Source: Elephas maximus indicus | Taxonomy: Eukaryota > Chordata > Mammalia > Proboscidea > Elephantidae | DNA length: 64,000 nucleotides | Direction of reading: 5' to 3' | Assembly (NCBI RefSeq): GCF_024166365.1 | Contig: NC_064819.1 | Span: 163,312,793 to 163,376,792 of the forward strand | Shown here: positions 54,542-64,000 of the stretch, in pieces | How the letters are laid out: each line of letters opens with the position of its first letter | Position numbering within the stretch: position 1 is the first letter of the stretch | Made by a program: the position numbers and the translations under genes | Notes under the pieces: generated by a model | Database searches by the model: none | Told to the model about the DNA's origin: nothing | What the model saw: only the letters and a program-made list of their open reading frames with translations

Positions 54542-56588
54542 TTCACACTAGTTCCAAACTGTGCCTTTTCATGCACCTCTTCCAGGTAGAATTGTTTTCT
54601 CTTCCTCCCCAAGTACCCAAATCCCACCCCTTTGACCCTACTTAAGTCCTCCCATTCCCACAAGATCTTTATGTTTCCTGCCTCTAATCTCACGCAGTAT
54701 GAAAAGTCTGAGCATGCAACATGATTCCCACTTAAATACCTCTGTTCGGTCCTCTGCTTTCAGAGGCAAGAATTTATTTCTAATTCCCTTTTACCATCCT
54801 CACTTCTCTATGCCCCCCTTCACCCCAGCACCTAACACATACAGAAAATGGGAGTAATTGTCTATTAATAGAATGGTATCTCCTGAGCTGCTTAAAGAGC
54901 TCAGAGTTAGCTGCTTTCAATATTTAAACACTATTGCTTTGTAGTTGTTAACAGAAGCAGATTAAATCTAGCTTTTTTTTTTAAGCTAAAAAGTCATTTA
55001 TTACAGAAACCTCCAGACACTAAAGGGTGTGAATGAAGATGTGGCTCGCTTGAGTTTCAGATTTGTACTTCCCCAATACCTGCCTTTCCCAGATGATGAA
55101 GTGACTTGAACGTGTCTTCAGTTATCCTGATGGATACTTCTCATCCTGTGTTCCTGAGACAGAGCAGGGTGTGTTCTGTTCTGTTTCCAGGGACACTGTG
55201 TCTTAAGAATGGAATTTTAATCAGACCATGGAATAACCAGTCTTTGAGAGATAGTTTGTTCTATATATTTATTTTTATTTGCTCCTTTCTGTATAGCACC
55301 AGAGAGAGATTTAAGGAACCTGAGGAAGGCTGTTGTAAAGTATTCCCTTTTCCTGTTGATGCCATAAGAAAAACCTAAATTTTAAAAAAGGCATTTCTCA
55401 AATCACAGTGCCTCTTTCAAGGTTTAAAAAGCAAAGACAAGGTAAACTAAAGTGCCTAGATTTGTTCTTTACAGAAATATTCAAAACATTGCAAATAATA
55501 ACTTGTATAAGAGCAAAAAATCTCTCTCTCTCTCCTTTTTCCTCTTTCTTATCCAAAAAGTAGCTACCATATATTTGAGATCTTATTTGGTTTGCTGGCT
55601 GTTCTGTATCTAAATCTGAATTTTGCTCACAATACAAATGTTAAATCATTTCCCTTACCCCTCTCCTGGAAATTAAATTTGTTGTTAGGTTGTACAATTA
55701 CCGATTCCAGAATTCACCAATCCAAATTTTGGTCTGTGTTGTATTTGACTCTTCCTTCTCCCTCCCATTTATCATCATTTTCTGCTTATATATCTGTCCA
55801 TTTGTCTTTCTTTTCTTTAATTTCTGTTCCATGGTCCCCAGATAGAAAATGAAATATTAGGTTTGTCAAGCGTGTATCATTGTTTAAATGCCTGGAGATG
55901 ATGAGTTAAACAGACCAATCAATGAAACAAACCTCAGGTGCATTGCAGTGGCTGCAAGGGATGTTCCCTTTGGCTCTTTAAGACCTAACAAGTCAATAAC
56001 CTATTAATATCATACTCTGCCAGTAACCTCTCCACAAGTCACGTGTGTCTTTTTAGGACAACACTATACAACTTGTGGTGAATTACACAGGAGAATGTTT
56101 GTGGCAAAAACCAAATTAAAAATAAGACTATAAAATAAATTTAAAAAGTGAGGTGGAAATAATAATCACATGATTGTGACTGTAAGAGACACTGAAATTT
56201 TTACGCTATGCCATGAGTAATATAAACACATAACATGATCCAAATTGTGAAGCAATGAATTCAGTCATGTCATTTTTTAGTACTTGCAATACCCAAAGAG
56301 TTCAATGCATAATGCATGAAAAGGTGGGATCCTTGAACCTGGAGAGTTTGTACCATAAAGAGATGATGAGACAGGCAAAAAACATGTTTTAGTTTCTTTT
56401 TCCCCCATTTTATATAATGAAGGAACAAAATGTAATAGTCTAAATACTAAAGAAAATTTATCTGGAAAGCATTGCTTATTATGCATAGGGCAAAGTTTTT
56501 AATGGATATATCTGATAATCCTTTGTATCTATGAAATCATATGTACACATATATTTGTATACTATATTAGGGATTACCATATCTGAGT
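54542..56588. other. Long unassigned stretch
   Basis: About 2 kb with no recognised repeat. Frames 55106-55378 and 55592-55852 lack motifs. The block at 55860-56040 looks non-repetitive and might be conserved. Confidence 0.4.
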
Positions 56589-56746
56589 TGGAGCCCTGGT
56601 GGCACAGTGATTAAGAGCTTGGCTGCTAATCAAAAGGTCAGTAGTTTGAATCCACCAGCCACTCCTTGGAAACCCTGTGGGGCAGTTCTACTCTGTCTTA
56701 CAGTGTCGCTATTAGCTGGAATCGACAAAACAGCCATGGGTCTCTC
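56589..56746 (+). mobile_element. AfroSINE, short form
   Basis: Head ggagccctggtggcacagtg, B-box-like cagtagtttgaatccaccag, body gtggggcagttctactctgt, tail tcgctattagctggaatcga. tctgagtt on both sides is a likely TSD. Confidence 0.93.
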
Positions 56747-57059
56747 TGAGTTACAAAACTGACGACTTACTTCCAGATGACTCACATCTTGGACCTCTCT
56801 TAACTGTTTCTTGCTGTACAATTCATCTAAAATGTAACTCACTATCTCACAAGTTTAAAAAAAAGAACTGGAAATATTTTAACATAACTCAAAAAGCTTC
56901 TCTAAATACTAACTCAGTAATTCCAAAACTGATTTTACATTATTGTTTCACATGAAAAAGAAATAAAACTCTTCACTTTAGTAAATCTAAAGGTTGAGTG
57001 TGTTTTGTGACATCAGAAGAATTCCATAGTCTTTAGGATCACCCTTCCCACACACGGCC

Positions 57060-57275
57060 AAGGGCCCAGTGTGGGAGTCATCAGATTTAGTTTCAAATCC
57101 TGACTCCACTGTCTAGAAGTTACACCTCAGTTCCTTTATGTCCGTATGTAAACCCAAACCCTTACCTGAAAGGGTTTGATGAAGATTAAATGAAGTACTG
57201 TACCATAATGTAGAGTTCATTGCCCAGTACCAGGCACAGAGTAACCATTCGAGAAAGAAAGACAATGGAGGTAAT
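57060..57275 (+). mobile_element. MIR SINE
   Basis: gtttcaaatcctgactccac, ctcagttcctttatgtccgt, tttgatgaagattaaatgaa and cagtaccaggcacagagtaa, in MIR order. Confidence 0.8.
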
Positions 57276-57664
57276 TCAACTAACTCCAGCCATGCCAGAA
57301 CTCTGGGCATAATTTACTCAAATATTATTTCCCAAATATTCCTAACATAACCCTAGATAATCCACCCATCTTCCTGTAGGGGTATCTTTTGAGCTGGATG
57401 TTACATAGTCATTAAAGCAACCAAAGATTTACTTTTCTTTTATGTTGGCACGATTAGGCATATCAAGCTTGTTGCTATGAAAATGAAAAATCATCTCCCA
57501 TTCCAGGAGATATCAATGAGGCAAGCAATAAGAACGCGATTCATCTTTGGGGAAAGTACTGTACCTTGAAAGAAAGAACATTATGGGTATAATTACCCAC
57601 ATTGCAAGATAAATGGGTAGTTTTCCAGTCTATATATATTTTCACAACTCTCCTGAACAGTTAC
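57276..57664. other. Unassigned, candidate conserved block
   Basis: No repeat recognised. The part 57420-57600 is AT-rich and non-repetitive. Confidence 0.35.
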
Positions 57665-57790
57665 CCAATAGTTTTCATTCATTCAACAAACATTTATTAA
57701 GTACCTCCTGTCTTCAATGCCATGAGATAGGTTTGAAATTTAGCCATGAAAATAGCAAGCATTCCCTACCCTCACAGAGCCCTTGCCCTA
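57665..57790 (+). mobile_element. L2/L3-class relic
   Basis: cattcattcaacaaacattt, tattaagtacctcctgtctt and attccctaccctcacagagc. Confidence 0.6.
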
Positions 57791-58004
57791 CCATGCTGTA
57801 GTACCTTCACGTCCCAATCCAGTCTCCTTCTAGTCAGGTTTTCATCAATACCTTAAGGAAGTTAAAATTTGATTAAAAACAATAAATCACTCTCTAGTGT
57901 CTACTTTTCCTTCCATTTTTCTCTTTTACCAGCTCCCCATTCCACCCCCAACCTTTGACCCAGCCATCCTGAACCACCTGCTGTTCCTCTCTTTCTCCTT
58001 CTTC

Positions 58005-58260
58005 TAAAACATGGTCCTCAACCTTAATCGCACTTTATAATCACCTAGATAGATTTTCGAATTCCTGATCCCACTGCTGTCAAGTCCGTTTTGATCCATA
58101 GAGACCCCATGGGGTTTCCAAGGCTGTACAAGGCTCTACAGAAGTAGGCTGCCACATCTTTCTCCCGAAATTTCTGATACCCAGGCTGAAACCCAGACCA
58201 ATTATATCAGAATTCCCAGGGGTAGAATCAAGGTTTTAGTTAAGCTTACCTGTCCCAGGT
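58005..58260. mobile_element. MER5-type hAT MITE split by a SINE
   Basis: Left part acatggtcctcaaccttaat and taatcacctagatagatttt; right part tgatacccaggctgaaaccc and aattatatcagaattcccag. The inserted SINE is flanked by aattcctgat / aatttctgat. Confidence 0.6.
58069..58170 (-). mobile_element. AfroSINE, truncated long form
   Basis: ccactgctgtcaagtccgtt, agagaccccatggggtttcc, tctacagaagtaggctgcca; the tRNA-like head is missing. Confidence 0.85.
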
Positions 58261-58445
58261 GATTTCAGTGTGCAGGCAAGGTAAGACCTTCTGCTCCTAA
58301 ATCTCACTCTGCCCAGACCTTCCTTACTTCACAGCTCTCTTTTTTGTTGCCTTACCCCTACTCATCCAGAAAGAGACAGATCAGCTATACTTTCTTCTTA
58401 TGAAGTCTTTCCCGGATCCCACTCACCTTCCAGACTGATTTAGGG

Positions 58446-59033
58446 GCGTTTATTGGTTTTCTACTGCTGCATAAAAAAAATATGACAAATTTAACAGCTT
58501 AAAACAACACCCATTTAGCTCACAGTTCTATAGAAGTTCAAGCATGGCATGACTGGGTCCTCTACAGGGTTAAAATCAGGGTGTTGGCTAGCTGTGTCAT
58601 CATCTAGACTCTCAAATGGGGTAATATAAACACTTCCAAGCTTTCTCATCTTATTGACAGAATTCATTCCTTGCAGTTGTCCCACTGTGGTCCCCATTGT
58701 CTTGTTAGCTGAAAGCCAGGGACCACTCTCACCTCCCAGTGGCTGTTCTCAGATCCTTGCCATGTAGCCTTTTCCGTGGGTGCTCTCACACTGCCAATAT
58801 CTCTTACTTCGGGAAGTGCATAGTCCCTTTTAAAGGCTCATGTGATTAGGTAAGGCCCACCTGGATAAGCTCCCTTTTTATTAACTCAAAGTCAACTAAT
58901 TAATAACCTAATCATAGGAGTGATATCCCATCATATTCACAGATTCTGCCCCCACCCAAAAGGAGGGGCTTATACAGTATGTATACATGGGATGGTGGCA
59001 ATCTTGGAAGCCAACTTAGAATCGGGCCTACCA
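58446..59033 (-). mobile_element. MaLR/ERVL-type LTR, antisense
   Basis: cgtttattggttttctactg, cagcttaaaacaacacccat, ctgtgtcatcatctagactc, cccttttaaaggctcatgtg, ggtaaggcccacctggataa and the end cttagaatcgggcctacca. Family not named; no proviral interior. Frame 58515-58697 is LTR sequence. Confidence 0.65.
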
Positions 59034-59139
59034 AGTGCCCCTCCACTTAGTTCCCAGACTGTCTGTCATTTACCACAGTGCTTATCACAGCACTTAACCA
59101 CAATGAGTTGTTCCTACTTCTGTTTCTGACTCTCAGGAG

Positions 59140-59280
59140 ACCATAAATTCCGGGAGGGCAGAAATCATGTCATATTCATATTTGTCTTCTGAGTGCCTAA
59201 TTCAAAGCCTGGAATAAGATAGACACTCACCAAGGGGGTTTGCCAAGTATTTATGCAATGCGTATGCATAAATTAGAGCC
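59140..59280 (+). mobile_element. L2 3' end relic
   Basis: ataaattccgggagggcaga, atattcatatttgtcttctg and caaagcctggaataagatag match the classical L2 3' order. Confidence 0.65.
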
Positions 59281-60284
59281 TTTGCATGTTAGAAAACAGA
59301 GGAAGCACAAATTTGGATGAAAGCCTGATCTAGGGTCTTAGGGAAGATACAACTAATTCATTCAATGCTTTTAAAAAGTTAAGAAAAAATGACTTCAAAA
59401 GCAGGCTAATAAACATATTAGTACTTTTTACTTTGAAGATTTTTAATTAATTTCATTGTTTATAAAAATCATTGCTGTTTCCAAATACGTATGAACTTTT
59501 TTTCATCATATTCCCTTTGAATCCAAAGAGTTCTTTTCCATTTTGCATCCTTATTTTTATGGTTTGAGGAGTCTGTTTTCTCTCTATGCTCTATCAGCCT
59601 CAGCTACAAATTTGCTAAGTGGTAGCCAACATGCCAAATGTATCATTCATATGATGTAGCATATAAGTGCCAATTAATAGTAATTCATTGATCTTTATGT
59701 TAAGGCAATAAAATTAAATACATAGTGCAGTTCTTCTGCCTTGAAGGTGCTTAGCCCAGTGAAGAATGGAGACTTTGGCACGTGCACGGCAACTGCAGCA
59801 CTTCCTAACCCCTGGCTTAACCTCTACCATTCTTGGTGTTTTCATCTCTAAAACAGAGATGGAAATACCTTATTGAATGCGAATGGAAGGATATAAGATA
59901 TGAGAAGAAGCTGGCATAGAAGAGTAAGTGATGAAGCAAATAAATTCCAACAATTTACCCTCCCCCATACCACCATATCTTGAGAGATTCACTGACGAGA
60001 AGGAGAAAACAAATCTTGTATTTACCCCTCTGCTTATAGGAACTAGTCGGGAGAAAAATGTTTACTGAAAAATTTAATCTGATCTAAAGGGCTTTTTTAA
60101 AGTAAAGATAAAATTGTAAATTAAAAGCTTATACGGGGGTACACCGTTGACCAATATCTGAAAGCAGGAGAATGAGAAAAGAGTAACTAAAAGTAGATAA
60201 AGCTGAACAAGAGAGATTGTTCCCAATTATGTTGCTATTAAAAAAAAATCTTCCTCTCCTATAATAAATTCTAGATCAGCATTA
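59281..60284. other. Unassigned sequence
   Basis: About 1 kb without gene or clear repeat. Confidence 0.35.
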
Positions 60285-60640
60285 CCCCATAGAAATACAA
60301 TGCAAGCCACAAAGGTAATTTTAAATTTTCTAGAATCTACATTAAAAAAAGTAAAAATAAATAGGTAAAATTAATTTTAGTAATAAATTTAACTCAACAT
60401 ATCCAAAATATTTTTCAACATATAATTAAAAGTAAAAAAATTTAATGAAATAGTTTACATTTTTTATGCTGAATTCCAAATCTGATGTGTAGTTTACTTT
60501 TACAGCACCTCTCAGTTTGAAGTAGCCACAGTTCTAGTGCTCAATGGCTATATGACACGTGGCTAACAGTTCTAGTGCTCAATGGCTATATGACACGTGG
60601 CTAGTGGCTACTATATTGATAGTGCCATTCAAGACTGAAT
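60285..60640. mobile_element. MER3-like hAT DNA transposon
   Basis: catagaaatacaatgcaagc, ttttaaattttctagaatct, tatccaaaatatttttcaac, agtttacttttacagcacct and agtggctactatattgatag follow a non-autonomous hAT element of the MER3 type. A 38-bp unit inside is tandemly duplicated. Confidence 0.6.
60528..60603. repeat. Perfect two-copy tandem duplication, period 38 bp
   Basis: acagttctagtgctcaatgg ... cgtggcta occurs at 60528-60565 and 60566-60603 with no mismatch seen. Confidence 0.97.
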
Positions 60641-60693
60641 TGAATTTGAGAATTCTTATTTGTCTTCAGGAGATACATGTATGAGACTCTGTA

Positions 60694-60752
60694 AGTGTGT
60701 GTATATGTGTTTCTGTGTGTGTAAGTATGTGTGTACATGTGTGCATATGTTC
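60694..60752. repeat. Imperfect (TG)n microsatellite
   Basis: gtgtgtgtaagtatgtgtgt and flanking TG-rich words. The frame 60660-60875 passes through it and is not coding. Confidence 0.9.
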
Positions 60753-60918
60753 AAACCTGGAAAAAGAAAACTCCTAAAGCTCAAGAAGGATGGGGACACA
60801 TCTTCCCCTTATACAAGTGAAAGAGGACTTAGTTGGCTTGTCAGAGTTCACCTTGGATTCTTCGGTTGGACTTGATGGTTTTATGTTTTATGTAGTTTGA
60901 GTAAGGGCCTAGGATTTT

Positions 60919-60946
60919 CTGTCTGTCTGTCTCTCTCTCTCTCTTT
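60919..60946. repeat. (CT)n / (TCTG)n tract
   Basis: ctgtctgtctgtctctctct followed by more CT. Confidence 0.9.
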
Positions 60947-60965
60947 TTCTCAAAAATAAATAAAC

Positions 60966-61719
60966 CTTCAAATAAAGAAAAAAGGCTGAGAATTGGAGTG
61001 CCCCAGAAAGAGACACCCCTATGAAGGGTTTGACTGTTTGACCTCTAATAAAAATCATATTAAAATCTGGTTTTCGTTTTTTCTTCCTCTTTCCTCTAGT
61101 TTTCCCTCAAACTCCACCAATGAAATTAGCCTTCTTCCAGCAGTATGGTGGGTAATTTTCAGGAAGGGAAATAAGGGATGGCCTTTCTCATGTCACTGCT
61201 CTTCTGAGGGCAGAGTATCATTTTCAGAGAGAATATAGTCCTAAAATTGAGGAAGTGACCAGCTGGAAAGACAGCAAAGGCTCAAGGTACGGCTAAGAGT
61301 GATGGGAAAAAAAAAGGTAAGAGCAGAGAGGCAGCAGCACTATGGGCTGGCTCCTTTTTCTCAGATATGTTATAAGAAGATCCTTCAAGGGAGACAGATA
61401 CTGGACTATCCCTTCATTATTATTTATTTTAAAAGGTAATTTACGTTTTCTCACTGAAAGATAGGGGATAGGTTAAAGGACCAGGATAGGAAGCTATGAC
61501 TCTGCTCCATGATATGCCAAAATTCTTACCTAACTGTTCTTCTTAGGCTGTGTGCCAAGATAACTTTGCATGGGAAGTAGGATTTGATAGAGCAGCTGAG
61601 TCTTTATAGAGAATGTAGAGATGTTAGGTGCCCAAGTAATAGTCCAAGGAGTAAAGATATTACAATATTTGTCCAAGTACCATGGTTAGTGTTTTTTTAG
61701 GTCTTTCCTGGTGCAGGAC
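60966..61719. other. Unassigned sequence
   Basis: No gene or clear repeat; frame 60993-61238 has no motif. Confidence 0.35.
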
Positions 61720-61762
61720 CACACACACTAACATACACACACATATACACACACATAAACAC
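61720..61762. repeat. Imperfect (CA)n microsatellite
   Basis: ccacacacactaacatacac and continuing CA-rich words. Confidence 0.9.
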
Positions 61763-62251
61763 TTGTACATGTGTGTCCAATAAGAAGAGAGATAGAAATA
61801 TGTTACTATAAGTTAGGCAATTTAGAAAATGTCTTGACTTTTTTAGGCTACTAGGTTTCCACTTCATTAACTAGAGCAATATTAATAACCCCCAAGTGAT
61901 CCAATTAAAAACTGAATAAATGCACTATGCAAAAAAAAAAAAAAAAAATAGCTTCTTCAACGCTCGTGATCTGACCCTGTGGGAAATATGCTCCTCCAAA
62001 TACACATGCAGTTTCAGTCAATAACCTAACCTTGAAATAATTCAACAGGATATTTGATAAATCATGTGTAGTTGGCTTGTGAACACACACATGCACACAT
62101 ACTAACACATAAACATGCTCCTCTTATGTGAAGACTGAATCCCTTATGCTGATTGCTTTGGCACATAAGACGTCAGGTGAAAGAGCCACCAAGAGTCCAA
62201 GCGTCCTGTCCACATGTAAAGACTGTCCTTTCAGTTGCACTTGCAGTGTTG
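61763..62251. other. Unassigned, with an A18 run
   Basis: Pure A tract at 61931-61948. No retroposed parent or TSD recognised. Confidence 0.4.
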
Positions 62252-62395
62252 TTTTAGCTCAGCTGCTAACCAAAAGGTCAGCAGTTCGAATCTCCCAGCT
62301 GCTCCTTGGAAACCCTATGTGGCAGCTCTACCCTGTCCTACAGGGTTGCTAGGAGTCGGAATCCTCTCAACGGCAATGGGTTTGGGTTTTTTGGT
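62252..62395 (+). mobile_element. AfroSINE, short form, head truncated
   Basis: agctcagctgctaaccaaaa, B-box gcagttcgaatctccc, tail gggttgctaggagtcggaat and aacggcaatgggtttgggtt. Confidence 0.93.
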
Positions 62396-62567
62396 CTGTT
62401 TTTAACATAGACAGGACTATCCATTGTCAAAGCTGCTGCCACACAGCCTCTCTAGGCCTAGAGTCCCAAGAAAGAAGAATTCACCTGTCAAGAAGATATT
62501 TGGGAGAATGGTAGATCAGAAGGAAGCCCTTTATACAGCTTTTTGGTTAGGCCACAATTTTAAACTA

Positions 62568-62751
62568 TTAGTCATAATCAGAAACGCTGGTGGCATAGTG
62601 GTTGAGAGTTTGGCTGCTAGCTAGATGATCAACAGTTCAAATCCACCAGGCTCCCCTTGGAAACCCTACAGGGGCAGTTCTCCTCTGTCCTATAGGATAT
62701 TTATTAGTTGGAATTGACTTGATGTCAGTGGGGTATTTTTTTAGTCATAAT
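62568..62751 (+). mobile_element. AfroSINE, short form, with exact TSD
   Basis: SINE 62579-62740 between ttagtcataat at 62568-62578 and 62741-62751. Head acgctggtggcatagtggtt, B-box-like caacagttcaaatccacc, body caggggcagttctcctctgt, tail attagttggaattgacttga. Confidence 0.96.
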
Positions 62752-64000
62752 TAATGCAAAGAGACCCTATCCTTGTAGACAGATAAAATAAGAGCAACGT
62801 CGTTTCACTAGTAATCAAAGAGCTAAAGTCAGCCTAATCTGGTATGCTGCTGTATTATTTGAAAATAAAAAATGGGGGAGGGGTTGGTGATGAAAAATTT
62901 GCAGTCCACTCTGTAAACGTTTAAGGATAAGTTTGACATTCCAGTTCACTGAACATATCCGTAAAGTTTATCATGACACCAAAGTTGCCTGTTTAAGTTG
63001 GCTTCTTCCTGAAGACCAGAGTGTATAAATTGCACATAGAGAGAAAAAGAGGTGTTGCTTCTCATCAAAAATGGAGCTCAATTTCAAAGAAACTAGTTCA
63101 TAACTTGAGTTATTCTAATAGAAGTTACCTACCACAAAAAGATGGTGTGAAGTGTGACAATTAAAGGTCATGGGTACTCTCTGTCAAAAAATTTCTCAGA
63201 TTTTTTCAGCTAGATATCCATTTTTTGGTCTTGTCCGTATCCCCATTCTGGGCAAGAACTATGTTTCCTCTGCCTTAAAATGTGAAAGTTAAAAAAGTCA
63301 AGAATGTTTTCATGTCAGTGTCTCTAACTGATTCTTAAAGTTCTGTTTCAACTCTTTTTATACAGGCAATAGCCAAATGTGTTAACCTCTTTGTATAAAG
63401 CATATTTAATAAATATTAAATCTACTAATTTTATGAGTTCAAATATATTTTATATAATAAGTAAATATGTATGGGGGGGTGGGTGAGTGTGGGTGTCTTT
63501 ATGGAGAACAGTTTTAAAAAGAAAAAAGGAAACTCTAGAAATATTTAAGGGGTTGCAACCAAGAAATTAAAACACATAATTTTAAGAGTTACTAGGGTTT
63601 CATGAAAGAATACCCAGGAATATTTTGAAAAATAAGACAGTGGCCTAATCTATTCTACCAACTATTAACACATATTATAAATCCACTGTAATGAAAACTC
63701 CTTTACTAATTATTTGCTTCTTCCTTTGGAATGTCTTTAATTTTTAGTTTGAATCTCCATTCTCTGTTCTCTGTATCTATTGCCTGACCCTCATGGGTTC
63801 ATTTATTTGCCTCAGCTTTCCCTCTTTGGAAAAAAAAAAAAACTCTTGGGAATCCACTGAGAGTGATACAGGCTACTTCTGAAGTTGTCTAGCCCCGACA
63901 GTTGCCATTCCCTGCCACCAAGGCAGAATTAACACCTTGAAACTCATAGAGTACAGACAATGCACCTGATATTCCAAACATGGTGCACGAGTCAGTGTGA
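62752..64000. other. Unassigned to window end
   Basis: AT-rich, with a G run at about 63473-63479 followed by a GT-rich patch, and an A run at about 63831-63842. No gene or clear repeat. Confidence 0.4.

Overview
This is mammalian nuclear DNA, almost certainly from an afrotherian. About thirty copies of a tRNA-derived SINE of the AfroSINE type and about ten copies of an RTE/BovB-clade LINE are scattered over 64 kb. They sit among old pan-mammalian repeats (MIR, L2-like, L1M, MLT1/MaLR LTRs, Tigger and hAT DNA transposons). The many RTE copies make a paenungulate such as elephant the best guess, but this was judged by eye and not by a search.

I find no functional protein-coding gene, exon, tRNA, snRNA or CRISPR array. 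The window reads as intergenic or intronic AT-rich sequence. The only recognisable host gene is a processed RPL7 pseudogene on the minus strand (9074-9942), with a 15-bp target-site duplication (TSD), a lost start codon, two CGA-to-TGA stops and one frameshift. The longest open frame (40150-40869, minus) belongs to an RTE reverse transcriptase fragment. Other open frames are repeat-derived or chance.

Layout. 0-10 kb: RTE end, a Tigger-like transposon with a SINE inside, MaLR LTRs, an antisense L1M block (3886-7150) with several nested insertions, then RPL7. 10-28 kb: sparse repeats, a long antisense CR1/L3 relic split by an LTR (16270-17990), a hAT-like element with an 8-bp duplication (21438-22091), LTRs and long unassigned stretches. 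28-43 kb: four large RTE copies, L1M/HAL1 relics, an inverted duplication carrying a SINE (33535-33739 versus 34711-34910), tandem MLT1 LTRs. 43-64 kb: L2/MIR relics, a minus-strand L1M with a complete solo LTR inside (47030-49190), RTE and SINE insertions, a lineage-specific L1 3' end, a MER3-like hAT element and simple repeats.

The main biological relationship visible here is between the SINE and the LINE. The SINE 3' tail matches the very end of the RTE open reading frame, as expected if the RTE machinery mobilises the SINE. I saw no new defence, metabolic or regulatory system. The best items for follow-up are the SINE/RTE tail relation, the inverted duplication, the hAT-like element, the long CR1/L3 relic, and several repeat-free AT-rich blocks that could be conserved non-coding elements.
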